60,773 bases of DNA from Candidatus Blautia merdavium (GCA_019119975.1 DWVZ01000009.1:1-60773); one strand, 5' to 3'. Shown: positions 39,788 to 49,537, counted from the first letter of the stretch. Numbers and translations are program-made. The notes: generated by a model not told the origin, from the letters alone.

Positions 39788-39816
39788 AGCATAGGACAAA
39801 AGAAAGAGGTGCCATT

Positions 39817-40518
39817 TTGAAACCAACAGATAAGACCATCATGCAGGAAGCTTCCGTTTCAGAACAAACGGAAATCCTGTATCCTGAAAGATTTATCAAA
39901 AATACCAGCTACTATAATTCCCTGATCATGATGTACCGCTGTGTGATCCGTGAGATCCGCACCAAGCTGGAAGTCCTGGATGATGAATTTTCCGTTAAAT
40001 ACAACCGCAATCCGATCTCTTCCATTAAAAGCCGCATCAAAACCCCTCTCAGCATTTACAATAAGCTGCAGAAGCTTGGATACGAATTTACAGAGCAGAA
40101 TATCCGGGAACAGCTCAATGACGTTGCCGGGATCCGGGTCATCTGTTCCTTCATTGATGATATCTACAGTGTGGCACAGCTTCTGGCAGATCAGGATGAT
40201 ATCACGGTCCTGCGGATCAAAGATTATATTAAAAATCCCAAACCCAACGGCTACCGCAGCTATCACATGATCGTGGAGATTCCGGTTTTCTTTGCCGAAG
40301 GGAAAACTCCTATGCGGGCGGAGATCCAGATCCGCACCATTGCCATGGATTTCTGGGCAAGCCTGGAACATCAGCTCCGCTATAAAAAAGACCTGGAAAA
40401 CAGTGACCAGTACGCCAGGATCAGCCGGGAGCTGTCCGACTGCGCCAGCACCATCTCTGCCATGGATCTGCAGATGCAGAACATCAAAAATCTGATCGGT
40501 GAGTTCAGCGGGCAGTAA
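39817..40518 (+). CDS. RelA/SpoT-like small alarmone synthetase (GTP pyrophosphokinase family)
   Basis: IKSRIKTPLSIYNKLQKLGYEF, LNDVAGIRVICSFIDDIY, KPNGYRSYHMIVEIPVFF, AEIQIRTIAMDFWASLEHQLRYK. TTG start with AAGAGGTG RBS. Confidence 0.9.
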   Translation: MKPTDKTIMQEASVSEQTEILYPERFIKNTSYYNSLIMMYRCVIREIRTKLEVLDDEFSVKYNRNPISSIKSRIKTPLSIYNKLQKLGYEFTEQNIREQLNDVAGIRVICSFIDDIYSVAQLLADQDDITVLRIKDYIKNPKPNGYRSYHMIVEIPVFFAEGKTPMRAEIQIRTIAMDFWASLEHQLRYKKDLENSDQYARISRELSDCASTISAMDLQMQNIKNLIGEFSGQ

Positions 40519-40530
40519 GGCTGTCTGCAA

Positions 40531-40564
40531 ACAGGGGAAGACAGTATTTTCTGTCCTCCCCTGT
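40531..40564 (+). terminator. Rho-independent terminator after the alarmone synthetase gene
   Basis: ACAGGGGAAGACAG tattt CTGTCCTCCCCTGT followed by ATTTTT. Confidence 0.8.
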
Positions 40565-40632
40565 ATTTTTCCTTTATTTTAGCTTGGCTGCGCTGTCTCA
40601 TGCGCCGCCTGCCGCCTCTATGCTCTCAGGCT

Positions 40633-41241
40633 TTATGCCCCGATAAATGCCGCTAACAGGGCTTCACACGCTTTATAATACTCCTGCAGCTCGGGATCCT
40701 GAGACTGTTTGGTATCAGGATTTAAGATTCTCATTCCTACTACCATATCCTGTACAGACGCCGGGCTTCCCGCCTCCTCAAATCCTTTGCACTGGGCTAC
40801 CGGTGTATAAGCACTGTCCTCTGTAGAAAGGACTCCTGAGTCCTTATATCGTTCCAGACTGGCATCACTGAAGAAATAAATGATGCTGTCCGCTTCCTGC
40901 ATATCTACTGTCAGCTTGGTCTGGTTTGCCATCAGGATCTGCGGATCCTCATCTTCCTTTGGGATATAATAATCTGACACCTGGATGAGTATCTCTCCGT
41001 CTCCGTTCAGGTCTTCCCCGTGTTCTTTAAACCAGGTCTGAAGGCTGTTCTTGTCCTCTTCATATAGCGCCATGTCCCCTACCACCGCAATGGTATAATC
41101 ATATTCCGGCTTGGTAAGCATATCGTGGATGAAAACCACCAGGGCAAAGAGGAAAAATCCTCCCAGGAGCACATGATACTTATAATAATACCAGAAATTC
41201 TCCCATTTTTTCTTCTTGTTGTCGCTGATCTGTACTTTCAT
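40633..41241 (-). CDS. Single-TM anchored protein of unknown function
   Basis: WYYYKYHVLLGGFFLFALVVFIHDML near the N-terminus, extracytoplasmic domain. Confidence 0.65.
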   Translation of the reverse strand: MKVQISDNKKKKWENFWYYYKYHVLLGGFFLFALVVFIHDMLTKPEYDYTIAVVGDMALYEEDKNSLQTWFKEHGEDLNGDGEILIQVSDYYIPKEDEDPQILMANQTKLTVDMQEADSIIYFFSDASLERYKDSGVLSTEDSAYTPVAQCKGFEEAGSPASVQDMVVGMRILNPDTKQSQDPELQEYYKACEALLAAFIGA

Positions 41242-41404
41242 TTTGCTCTTTCGTCCTTTTCTATTGTTTCCTGGTAAGCATTTTATCACTTTCCCTTTGC
41301 TAAAAAAAGACTTTCCCCGAAAATTTATGAGATTTTTAGAATCTTATGAAACCCTGCTGTCTTTCCCCTGATTTCCAGGACATATGCTCTTTGCTTTCCT
41401 CTTT

Positions 41405-42319
41405 TTAAAGCAGCGCGTCTACTTCTTCCCTCTGAGGCAGAGAACTCTGCGCGCCATTTCTGGTCACTGCGATAGAGGACGCCAGGTTGGCAAATGCAAT
41501 GGCATTGGATACTGTCTTTCCCTCTGCCAGAGCCGTGACAAAAGCGCCGTTAAAGCAGTCGCCTGCTGCCGTTGTATCCACCGCTTTTACCTTTCTCGCC
41601 GGATAGCTTTTCTCCTCGCCTTCTGCGGCAAAGTAAACCCCTTTTTCTCCCAGCGTCACCAGTACATTTTTCACTCCTTTTTTCAGAAGACAGGCTGCTC
41701 CTTCACGGACCGTCTCCTCATTGATACAGGACAGCCCGGCAAGACTGGCAAGCTCAGTTTCATTGGGCGTCAGATAATCGATGCACCTTAATATTTCCTC
41801 CGGGATCTCCCTGGGGGCAGGCGCCGGATTCAGAATCACCGTCTTCCCTTTTTCTTTTGCCTTTCGTATGCCGTAATATACCGCTTCACAAGGAATTTCC
41901 ATCTGAAATACGAAGTAATCAAATTCCTCAAACATCTGTTCCATGCTCTTTAAATAGGCTTCATCACATGCCTGGTTGGCGCCTGCCACTACGATAATAT
42001 TGTTGTCTCCTGTACTGTCCACAGAGATTACAGCCGTGCCGGTGGGCAGTTCCTCTGTCTGTTTTATTCCAGAGATATCCACCTGGTTCTTCTTTAGATT
42101 TTCCAGCTGGGTTTTTCCAAAAACATCCTGTCCCACACAGCCCAGCATGGCAGTTTTTGCGCCCAGTTTTCCCAGCGCACATGCCTGATTGGCGCCTTTT
42201 CCCCCGGGTACATACGCCAGGCTTTTTCCCAGCACCGTCTCTCCTTTTTCGGGCATCTTGTCCATATGAATGACCAGGTCCATGTTCAGGCTTCCGATCA
42301 CCAAAACTTTCTTCTCCAT
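41405..42319 (-). CDS. rbsK: PfkB-family carbohydrate kinase, ribokinase-like
   Basis: GSLNMDLVIHMDKMPEKGETVLGKSLAYVPGGKGANQACALGKLGA, VDTTAAGDCFNGAFV. Confidence 0.9.
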   Translation of the reverse strand: MEKKVLVIGSLNMDLVIHMDKMPEKGETVLGKSLAYVPGGKGANQACALGKLGAKTAMLGCVGQDVFGKTQLENLKKNQVDISGIKQTEELPTGTAVISVDSTGDNNIIVVAGANQACDEAYLKSMEQMFEEFDYFVFQMEIPCEAVYYGIRKAKEKGKTVILNPAPAPREIPEEILRCIDYLTPNETELASLAGLSCINEETVREGAACLLKKGVKNVLVTLGEKGVYFAAEGEEKSYPARKVKAVDTTAAGDCFNGAFVTALAEGKTVSNAIAFANLASSIAVTRNGAQSSLPQREEVDALL

Positions 42320-42494
42320 TCTCAGCCTCCTGACTCTATTTATGAAATTATTTTCTTAAAACTTCTTCTTATGCAAATATTGTATTCTCCGTTCAAAACT
42401 TTGTCAACGAAAGTACCTGATCTCCTTTTGTCCCCGCACACATCCGCACCCTCCTGCATATCCTGAAAGAGAACCCTTTTTGCAAGGAGCTTTT

Positions 42495-43274
42495 ATGGCA
42501 TATCAGATAGTCATCGACGCAGGCCACGGGGGAACAGACCCGGGCGCAGTCTATGAAGGCAGACAGGAGAAAGACGATGCTCTGCGCCTCGCCATGGCAG
42601 TGGGCGATATCCTGTCCCAAAACGGCGTGGACGTTACCTATACCCGGACAACAGACGTCTATCAGACCCCTTTTGAGAAAGCACAGATCGCAAACGATGC
42701 AGATGCGGATTTCTTTATCTCCTTCCACAGAAATTCCAGTCCCAGGGAGAACCAGTACAGCGGCGTGGAAACCCTGGTCTATGATAAATCCGGCACGAAG
42801 CTGGATATGGCAGAAAATATCAACGGCGCCCTGGGCGAGCTGGGCTTTCGTGATCTGGGTGTCCAGGCTCGTCCCGGACTGGTGGTCCTGCGCAGGACCA
42901 AAATGCCTGCTCTGCTGATCGAGACGGGATTTATCAACACAGAACAGGACAACGAGCTGTTTGACCAGCAGTTTGAAGAGATTGCCCAGGCAATCGCCTA
43001 TGCCATCTTAGGTACTCTGGACGAAAATGAGGTCCAGTCAGAAGCCAGTGAAGAAGAACCGCTCTACCGGGTCCAGGTAGGCAGTTTCCGTGAGAGAGAG
43101 TACGCGGATCAGCTGCTCTATGAGCTGCAGGATCAGGGCTTTCCTGCCTTTCTGCTGAATCAGAACGGCTACTTCCGGGTCCAGGTAGGCGCTTTTAAGC
43201 AGCTTTCCAATGCCGTTAAAATGGAGCAGGCGCTCCGCCGCGCCGGATACAGCACCTGGATCACACAAGAATAA
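42495..43274 (+). CDS. N-acetylmuramoyl-L-alanine amidase with C-terminal SPOR domain
   Basis: IVIDAGHGGTDPGAVYEGRQEKDD, ETGFINTEQDNELF; SPOR-like YRVQVGSFREREYADQLLYELQDQGFPAFL. Confidence 0.92.
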   Translation: MAYQIVIDAGHGGTDPGAVYEGRQEKDDALRLAMAVGDILSQNGVDVTYTRTTDVYQTPFEKAQIANDADADFFISFHRNSSPRENQYSGVETLVYDKSGTKLDMAENINGALGELGFRDLGVQARPGLVVLRRTKMPALLIETGFINTEQDNELFDQQFEEIAQAIAYAILGTLDENEVQSEASEEEPLYRVQVGSFREREYADQLLYELQDQGFPAFLLNQNGYFRVQVGAFKQLSNAVKMEQALRRAGYSTWITQE

Positions 43275-43334
43275 GAAAAGCAGCCGGCTGCCGGAAGATA
43301 CCTGCGGGTATGCTCGGCAGTCTGCTGCTTTTCT
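43274..43334. terminator. Long hairpin terminator between the amidase and mgsA genes
   Basis: AGAAAAGCAGC / GCTGCTTTTCT arms with nested CTGCCG/CGGCAG. Confidence 0.7.
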
Positions 43335-43397
43335 CTGGTTTCTTGTTTCTTTTGTTTTGCGTTTCTTTGGTTTTTCGTTTCTTTGGATTCTCTGGTT

Positions 43398-43868
43398 TTA
43401 CATAGACTCTGCTCTGTCTTCTACGTTCTTCCTGAAATTGATCACTTCATGGTCGTATTCACTGTCCATATATACGGAGCGGATCATGAAGTCCGCAGTG
43501 GCTTTATTGATCGCCATGGGAATATCGTATACCTGGGCAATCCTCATCAGCGCCTTGACATCCGGATCATGAGGCTGCGCAGTCAGCGGATCAGAGAAGA
43601 AAATAATAAAGTCAATGACCCCCTCCACAATCTTTGCGCCGATCTGCTGGTCGCCTCCTAAAGGACCGCTGTTGTATCCTTTGATCTGAAGTCCCGCCTT
43701 ATCCGCTATAAGCCTGGACGTGGTACCGGTACCGTAAAGGCTGTGATGCTTTAAAATCTCGTAATTGTCTTTGCACCACTGGATCAGCTTGGGTTTCTCA
43801 TTGTCATGGGCAATCAGTGCGATATTTTTCTTCTTTCCAATGGTAAATGTTACATATTCATTGTTCAT
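43398..43868 (-). CDS. mgsA: Methylglyoxal synthase
   Basis: NIALIAHDNEKPKLIQWCKDN, GTGTTSRLIADKAGL, SGPLGGDQQIGAKI, DPLTAQPHDPDVKALMR. Confidence 0.94.
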   Translation of the reverse strand: MNNEYVTFTIGKKKNIALIAHDNEKPKLIQWCKDNYEILKHHSLYGTGTTSRLIADKAGLQIKGYNSGPLGGDQQIGAKIVEGVIDFIIFFSDPLTAQPHDPDVKALMRIAQVYDIPMAINKATADFMIRSVYMDSEYDHEVINFRKNVEDRAESM

Positions 43869-44009
43869 CTTTGTCTCTCCCGTCTTTCTGATGATTAAAA
43901 ACCTATTAATATCCGCCTTTTAAGCTGACTACATTTTATCATAATTCCCTTGTCCTCACAACGGGAAACTGCTACAATAAAAGGCAAAAGAATGACAGGA
44001 GCCGGTATT

Positions 44010-44933
44010 ATGTATTATTTCATCATAAATCCCAATTCCCGCTCCGGCGAGGGATTCCATACCTGGAAGACCGCCGAAGAGCTGCTGAGAGAAAGAGCAG
44101 TGGAATACGAAGCTTACTTCACAGAAGGCACCGGACACGCATCCCGGCTTGCCCGGCAGATCGCTGCCCTCTCCCTTCCCTGTACCTTAACTGTGGTAGG
44201 AGGAGACGGCACGCTAAACGAGGTGGCAAACGGACTGGCGGATACCGAATACTCCCACATCACTCTGGGCTATATCCCCACCGGTTCCGGCAATGATTTT
44301 GCCCGGGGGCTGGGGCTGTCCTGTGATGTAAAAACCTGCATAGACAGCATCCTTTCTCCCAGAGAAATCGTTTCCGTAGATCTGGGACTGTCCAGGACCA
44401 GGGAGGCTTCCCGCTATTTTCTGGTCAGCAGCGGTATCGGCTACGACGCCGATATCTGCAGAAATGTCACGGCATCACCTCTGAAAAAGCTTTTCAACCG
44501 GCTGCATCTTGGCAAACTCACCTACGTAGCCATTGCACTGGGACTGCTGTTTCGCTACGATCCCTGTCCTGTCTGCGTCCGGCTGGATAAGAAGAAGACA
44601 TTCTCCATCCCCAGATATTTTTTCATTACAGGCATGATACAGAAATATGAGGGCGGAGGCGTAAAGTTCTGTCCCTATGCCAGATACGACGACGGTCTTC
44701 TGGACTTCTGCATCGCAGGAAATCTGGCAAAAGCTAAGATTCTGTTCCTTTTTCCTACTGCTTTTGCGGGAAAGCATACCGACTTCAGCGGGGTTCATAT
44801 CCTGCGGGGAAAACGGCTGGATATTATAAGCCAGGCGCCTCTCCCCATTCACTGTGACGGAGAAAACATGGGCTGTTCCAGTCATCTGACCCTTTATGCT
44901 TCTGACAAAAAGCTCCCCGTGATCCTTCGGTAA
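44010..44933 (+). CDS. Diacylglycerol kinase-family lipid kinase (YegS/DagK-like)
   Basis: YYFIINPNSRSGEG, VVGGDGTLNEVANGL, LGYIPTGSGNDFARGLGL. Confidence 0.92.
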   Translation: MYYFIINPNSRSGEGFHTWKTAEELLRERAVEYEAYFTEGTGHASRLARQIAALSLPCTLTVVGGDGTLNEVANGLADTEYSHITLGYIPTGSGNDFARGLGLSCDVKTCIDSILSPREIVSVDLGLSRTREASRYFLVSSGIGYDADICRNVTASPLKKLFNRLHLGKLTYVAIALGLLFRYDPCPVCVRLDKKKTFSIPRYFFITGMIQKYEGGGVKFCPYARYDDGLLDFCIAGNLAKAKILFLFPTAFAGKHTDFSGVHILRGKRLDIISQAPLPIHCDGENMGCSSHLTLYASDKKLPVILR

Positions 44934-44966
44934 CTAGCTGCTTTTCGCTGTAAATGGAGGTTGCTT

Positions 44967-45806
44967 ATGAAAACACTTTTGTTGATCTTATTCCTGTTCC
45001 TGCTGCTTTTCTGCCTTTACTTTTACTGCATCATGCCCAGGTTTTCCAGGAAGAAGCAGGTACATAAATTTATGCATCATCTGTTTGCGCACCGGGGATT
45101 CTTCACCCCGGACCAGAAGGTTCCTGAAAATTCCATGGCGGCATTTCTCCTGGCAGTGCGCCATGGATACGGCATTGAGCTGGATATCCAGCTGACTAAG
45201 GATCAGCAGGTTGTGGTCTTTCATGACCATACTCTGACCCGCATGTGCGGCATCGACCTTCCGGTCTGTGAACTGACCTATGAGGAACTGCAGAAATTTC
45301 CCCTTGCCAACACCCAGGAACGGATCCCGCTTTTCAAGGATGTGCTGAAAGCCGTAGACGGGAAGGTACCTCTTCTGGTGGAGATCAAGCTTCCCACTTA
45401 CCGTACCCTGACCTGTGAGCTGGCAGACCGGCTGCTTCAGGAATATTCCGGCAGCTACTGCATAGAATCTTTTAACCCCCTTGCGCTTTTATGGTACCGC
45501 AGGCACAGAAAGGATGTGGTCCGGGGACAGCTTTCTGCCAATCTGACACGGCCGGTGGCAGAGGGCGGCTATGTGCTGTGCTTCCTGGTACAGCATCTGC
45601 TTTTGAATTTCATCGGCAGACCGGATTTTATTGCCTACTGTTACAAAGATTCCCAGAATGTCAGCTTCCTTTTGAATAAATGTCTGTACAGAACGCCGGT
45701 CTTTGCCTGGACAGTCCGCTCCCAGGAAGCCTTTGAGAAATACCGGGGCAAATTCGACTCCGTCATCTTTGACAGTTTTGTCCCAACTCATAAACATAGT
45801 ATTTAA
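44967..45806 (+). CDS. Glycerophosphodiester phosphodiesterase family protein, N-terminal TM anchor
   Basis: FAHRGFFTPDQKVPENSMAAFLLAVRHGYGIELDIQLTKDQQVVVFHDHTLTRM. Confidence 0.92.
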   Translation: MKTLLLILFLFLLLFCLYFYCIMPRFSRKKQVHKFMHHLFAHRGFFTPDQKVPENSMAAFLLAVRHGYGIELDIQLTKDQQVVVFHDHTLTRMCGIDLPVCELTYEELQKFPLANTQERIPLFKDVLKAVDGKVPLLVEIKLPTYRTLTCELADRLLQEYSGSYCIESFNPLALLWYRRHRKDVVRGQLSANLTRPVAEGGYVLCFLVQHLLLNFIGRPDFIAYCYKDSQNVSFLLNKCLYRTPVFAWTVRSQEAFEKYRGKFDSVIFDSFVPTHKHSI

Positions 45807-45831
45807 AATTATTAAACATCTGTAAAGAGCA

Positions 45832-45860
45832 TTGTTATAAAAAAAACACTGTGTTATAAT
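45832..45860 (+). promoter_or_regulatory. Sigma-A-like promoter reading into repeat copy 2
   Basis: TTGTTA (45832-45837), 17-nt spacer, TATAAT (45855-45860). Confidence 0.65.
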
Positions 45861-45978
45861 GTGAACACTTGATGAGCACAAGCCAAGGGCGCCGTGCGAA
45901 TTTAGTGAAAACATATACCTGGATACTTAGCGAATGCAAGCCAAAGGCGCCGCATGAGGTTAGTGACCATGGTATAAT
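45855..45978 (+). repeat. 124-nt structured repeat element, copy 2
   Basis: Ungapped 116/124 identity to the reverse complement of 39565-39688; two 42-nt units with period 58; ends in extended -10 TGGTATAAT. Confidence 0.92.
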
Positions 45979-46035
45979 GAACCAGCAAAAGAAAAACTTT
46001 TTCATAAAAAACAGGTAAGACGGACTAATATAGAA

Positions 46036-46707
46036 ATGAGAGATGAGTTTATGGAGTTCATGAAAAAGTATAAACACGCCTGGGTGATCCCCGTGTACGG
46101 CATCCTGTATCTGTTGGCTTTCCAGTATGTGGAGCACAGAAAGGTACGTCCTTATATCATCCATATGAAGATTGACGATGCTATTCCCTTCTGTGAATAT
46201 TTCGTTATCCCTTACTTTTTATGGTTTGCCTACATTGCCGTCACAGTCTTTTACTTTACTTTTATCAATAAGAATAAAAAAGAATACTGGCAGCTGGTCT
46301 GTTCCCTGGGCATCGGCATGACGCTCTTTATTGTGGTATCGCTGCTTTTTCCCAACGGGCAGGATCTGCGTCCCTCCCTTTCCAATACCCAGAACAGTAT
46401 TTTTATCGAAATGGTACGATACTTATATCGCTTGGACACACCTACCAATATTTTTCCCAGCATTCATGTATTCAATTCGGTCAGCTGCTGTCTGGCAGTT
46501 TTCCATCATAAGCCCTTCCGGAAGCATAAGGTATTCCTGGGCGGTACGGCAGTCCTGACTGCCCTGATCGTCCTTTCCACCATCTTCCTGAAGCAGCATA
46601 CTCTGATCGATATGGCGGCTGCTTTTGCACTGAATGCGGTTTGTTACCAGCTGCTCTATAAGACACGGTCTGTAAAGGAAAAACAGCCCGCACGGGCGCG
46701 GGCATAA
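46036..46707 (+). CDS. PAP2-like membrane phosphatase family protein
   Basis: FPSIHVFNSVSCCLAVFHHK and STIFLKQHTLIDMAAAFAL in a multi-TM protein. Confidence 0.75.
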   Translation: MRDEFMEFMKKYKHAWVIPVYGILYLLAFQYVEHRKVRPYIIHMKIDDAIPFCEYFVIPYFLWFAYIAVTVFYFTFINKNKKEYWQLVCSLGIGMTLFIVVSLLFPNGQDLRPSLSNTQNSIFIEMVRYLYRLDTPTNIFPSIHVFNSVSCCLAVFHHKPFRKHKVFLGGTAVLTALIVLSTIFLKQHTLIDMAAAFALNAVCYQLLYKTRSVKEKQPARARA

Positions 46708-46757
46708 AAAAGATGCTGAATTGAAAGCTGCTTTCAATCCGGCATCTTTTTCTTTAC
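46707..46757. terminator. Bidirectional terminator between the PAP2 and glycosyltransferase genes
   Basis: AAAAAGATGC..AATTGAAAGC / GCTTTCAATT-like ..GGCATCTTTTT hairpin. Confidence 0.75.
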
Positions 46758-46768
46758 TCTGATCTGGA

Positions 46769-47785
46769 TCAGTTAAATCCATAAAACTTCTGGGCGACTC
46801 TGTAGATCGCCACAGAGATGTCCCTGCCTTTGTCCCCCGGCAGATTGACTGCCCGTCCCAGGATTCCCAGCCTTAATTTTCTGTACACATGAATGTCCGA
46901 CTCTTTCAGATATTTCCATAGATCTTTCTTTTTCTCCAGATTTTCCTCCGTGCCTGAGCGCAGGAGCATAATGGAGGAAACTGTAGTGATAATATCCAGA
47001 TACCGGAGCATATACTGTTTCATATGTTTATCGGGAAGCTTCCTCCCTGCAATGGCGTCGATCATCAGCCGGTTGACTAAAAGCTGCTGGTCGATCCGTT
47101 TGATCATAATCTGTTCATTGACCGACTGGTCTTCTCTTCCGATAAAATACCGGTAAAAATTCACATCCATATAATACATGGTCCGCACAGAAGGCAGCGG
47201 CTGGTACACAAAGAGATTATCCACATAGAATGTATGCTTGGGAAGCTGAAGCCCGCATTCCCGCAGCAATCCGGTCCTGTAGATCACAGAATGCATGAGG
47301 ATATATTTTCCCACCGGCATTTTGCTGATCTCCTGCCAGGTAAAGATCTTGCCTTCCGGCAGATAGCGCTTATAGCGCATGACCTTTTTCCGCTTCGCCC
47401 CGGACTTTTCGTATACAAAATTGCTGATCATCATATCCAGCGTATCCGGACCTCCTGCGATCTCTCTGAGCTTTTCCAGGATTGCCAGATAGGCGTCTTT
47501 ATTTACCCAGTCGTCGCTGTCCACCACTTTAAAGTACAGTCCCTGGGCATTGCGGATCCCTGCGTTGACCGCTTCTCCGTGGCCGCCGTTCTCCTGGTGG
47601 ATGGCTTTTACGATCCCCGGAAATTTCTCTGCATATTCGTCCGCGATCTTTGCCGTATCGTCCTTGGAACCATCGTCCACGATCAGAATCTCTACCAGGT
47701 CTCCCCCTTCCAGAAGAGAATCCACACAATTTCTCATGTACGCCTGTGAATTATAACAGGGAACTGCGATTGATAACAGTTTCAT
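46769..47785 (-). CDS. Glycosyltransferase family 2
   Basis: LSIAVPCYNSQAYMRNCVDSLLEG, EILIVDDGSKDDTAKIADEYA, VVDSDDWV. Confidence 0.93.
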   Translation of the reverse strand: MKLLSIAVPCYNSQAYMRNCVDSLLEGGDLVEILIVDDGSKDDTAKIADEYAEKFPGIVKAIHQENGGHGEAVNAGIRNAQGLYFKVVDSDDWVNKDAYLAILEKLREIAGGPDTLDMMISNFVYEKSGAKRKKVMRYKRYLPEGKIFTWQEISKMPVGKYILMHSVIYRTGLLRECGLQLPKHTFYVDNLFVYQPLPSVRTMYYMDVNFYRYFIGREDQSVNEQIMIKRIDQQLLVNRLMIDAIAGRKLPDKHMKQYMLRYLDIITTVSSIMLLRSGTEENLEKKKDLWKYLKESDIHVYRKLRLGILGRAVNLPGDKGRDISVAIYRVAQKFYGFN

Positions 47786-48838
47786 CTAAAAGTCCTCCTC
47801 AATATATTTTCTGTAGGCGGCAAATGCGGAGGGAATGGGATATTTCCCTTTTGATTCCTTTTTATCCACAAATACCAGCTTTCCTTTTTCTTTTTCCCCT
47901 GTCGACGCTACTTTTATGAAATAGCCCTTCATATGCCACTCCACATGAGAGAAGATATGCTTTGCCTCCCCTGCTTCTTTGATATACAAAGGCAGGAGCC
48001 CCAGCCCCTTTATATACTCCAGGATTTCTTCTCTGGATACATATCCCTCCCGGTTAGGCAGCTCATACAGTCCTGCCAGCAGTCCTCTGGGCGGACGCCT
48101 GCATATGGCAAATTCCCGTCCGTTCTGGATGACGAGGACTGTCTTTTCTTCAATCCTTCTCTGCTTTTTTGCCGCTTTTTTCGGATAGTCCAGCTCGGTT
48201 CCTTTCTGGTGGGCGCCGCACAGATGATTTAGCGGACAGTCGTTACATTTAGGCGCTCCGTTGGGAACGCAGACGGTTGCTCCCAGTTCCATTAACGCCT
48301 GATTGAAATCTCCCGGCTCGTCTGGCGGCATGATCCTGCGCAGGTTCCCCTCCACCTTTTTCCTGGTGGACTGCTTTAAGATATCGTCCTCATCTTCCGT
48401 AAGCCTGGCAAGGACCCGGAATACATTGCCGTCCACTGCCGGTTCCGGTATGCCGTAGGCAATGGATGCCACGGCTCCCGCGGTATAGCTCCCAATACCC
48501 GGAAGGGCTAAAAGCTTCTGGTAGTCCCGGGGCAGCTGCCCGCCGTATTCCTCCGCCACCTGCTTTGCCGCCTTCTGCATATTCTTGACCCGGTTGTAAT
48601 ATCCTAATCCTTCCCACAGCTTTAAAAGCCGGTCCTCCTGGCAGGCTGCCAGTGCGGCAATATCGGGAAGCTCCCGGATAAATCTGGCATAATATTCTTT
48701 CACTGCCTCCACCCGGGTCTGCTGGAGCATGATCTCCGAGATCCAGACATGATAGGGCGAAGGGTCCTCCCTCCAGGGAAGCGCTCTCCTGTTTTCTCTG
48801 TACCAGGAAAGCAGCGGTTCTACAATCTGTTCTATCAT
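47786..48838 (-). CDS. mutY: A/G-specific adenine glycosylase
   Basis: RALPWREDPSPYHVWISEIMLQQTRVEAVKEYY, LPGIGSYTAGAVASIAYG, Fe-S cysteines CNDCPLNHLC. Confidence 0.95.
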   Translation of the reverse strand: MIEQIVEPLLSWYRENRRALPWREDPSPYHVWISEIMLQQTRVEAVKEYYARFIRELPDIAALAACQEDRLLKLWEGLGYYNRVKNMQKAAKQVAEEYGGQLPRDYQKLLALPGIGSYTAGAVASIAYGIPEPAVDGNVFRVLARLTEDEDDILKQSTRKKVEGNLRRIMPPDEPGDFNQALMELGATVCVPNGAPKCNDCPLNHLCGAHQKGTELDYPKKAAKKQRRIEEKTVLVIQNGREFAICRRPPRGLLAGLYELPNREGYVSREEILEYIKGLGLLPLYIKEAGEAKHIFSHVEWHMKGYFIKVASTGEKEKGKLVFVDKKESKGKYPIPSAFAAYRKYIEEDF

Positions 48839-49536
48839 ACAGGCTCCTTTTCTGAATCCAAATGCACCGCAACAGGTTTTCTCAGTTTCAGCAAATCTTT
48901 TCTCACGGTGCAGTCATAGGCGAGAATTCTGACTCCCTGACTTTGGGCTTCCTTCAGCGCCTGCCGAAATTCCGGCTGGGCTGCATCGTTGGGCTCGAAA
49001 TATCTGACGTTTTCCATCTGTATCACAAACATAATATACGCCTCATATCCTTCCTCTATGCATCTGCACAGTTCCCGGATATGCTTCACGCCTCTTTCGG
49101 TAGGCGCGTCCGGGAAACGGACCACGCCATCCTCCTCCAGGGTCACGCCTTTGACCTCCATAAAGATTTTTTGCTGCCCATTCTCGATGTACAGGTCAAA
49201 TCTGGAATTTCCGTATTTTACTTCTCTTCGGATCTTTGCCTTTTCGCCGAAAAATCCGCTTTCCTTTAGCCATTCCTCCGCTGCGCTGTTGGGAATCTGG
49301 GAATCCATGTTGATCAGCCGCTCTCCCTTCTGCACTGCGATCAGATCGTATTTTGTCTTTCTGTTGGGATTGCCGCTTTTCTCTAAAAACACAGAAACGC
49401 CGGGAACCAATAATTCCCGGCACCTTCCTGTATTCTTTACATGACAGATTTCCTCTTCTCCGTTTATCTCTACCTGAGCGATAAAGCGGTTAGGACGCGC
49501 TTTGAAGATTCCCTCTTCTATCTGCTGGTATTTCAT
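48835..49536 (-). CDS. sfsA: SfsA-family protein
   Basis: FKARPNRFIAQVEINGEEEICHVKNTGRCRELLVPG, EVKGVTLEEDGVVRFPDAPTERGVKHIREL. Confidence 0.93.
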   Translation of the reverse strand: MKYQQIEEGIFKARPNRFIAQVEINGEEEICHVKNTGRCRELLVPGVSVFLEKSGNPNRKTKYDLIAVQKGERLINMDSQIPNSAAEEWLKESGFFGEKAKIRREVKYGNSRFDLYIENGQQKIFMEVKGVTLEEDGVVRFPDAPTERGVKHIRELCRCIEEGYEAYIMFVIQMENVRYFEPNDAAQPEFRQALKEAQSQGVRILAYDCTVRKDLLKLRKPVAVHLDSEKEPV

Positions 49537-49537
49537 G

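Noticed and set aside
39859-40530. 223 aa ORF antisense to the alarmone synthetase gene
   Set aside because: Mirror ORF on the opposite strand of a clear RelA/SpoT-family CDS; no family motifs, no RBS evidence.
43336-43398. T-rich imperfect tandem repeat (GTTTCTTTGG-type units) downstream of the amidase gene
   Set aside because: Only about three degenerate units in a convergent intergenic region after a terminator; looks like low-complexity sequence rather than a functional repeat.
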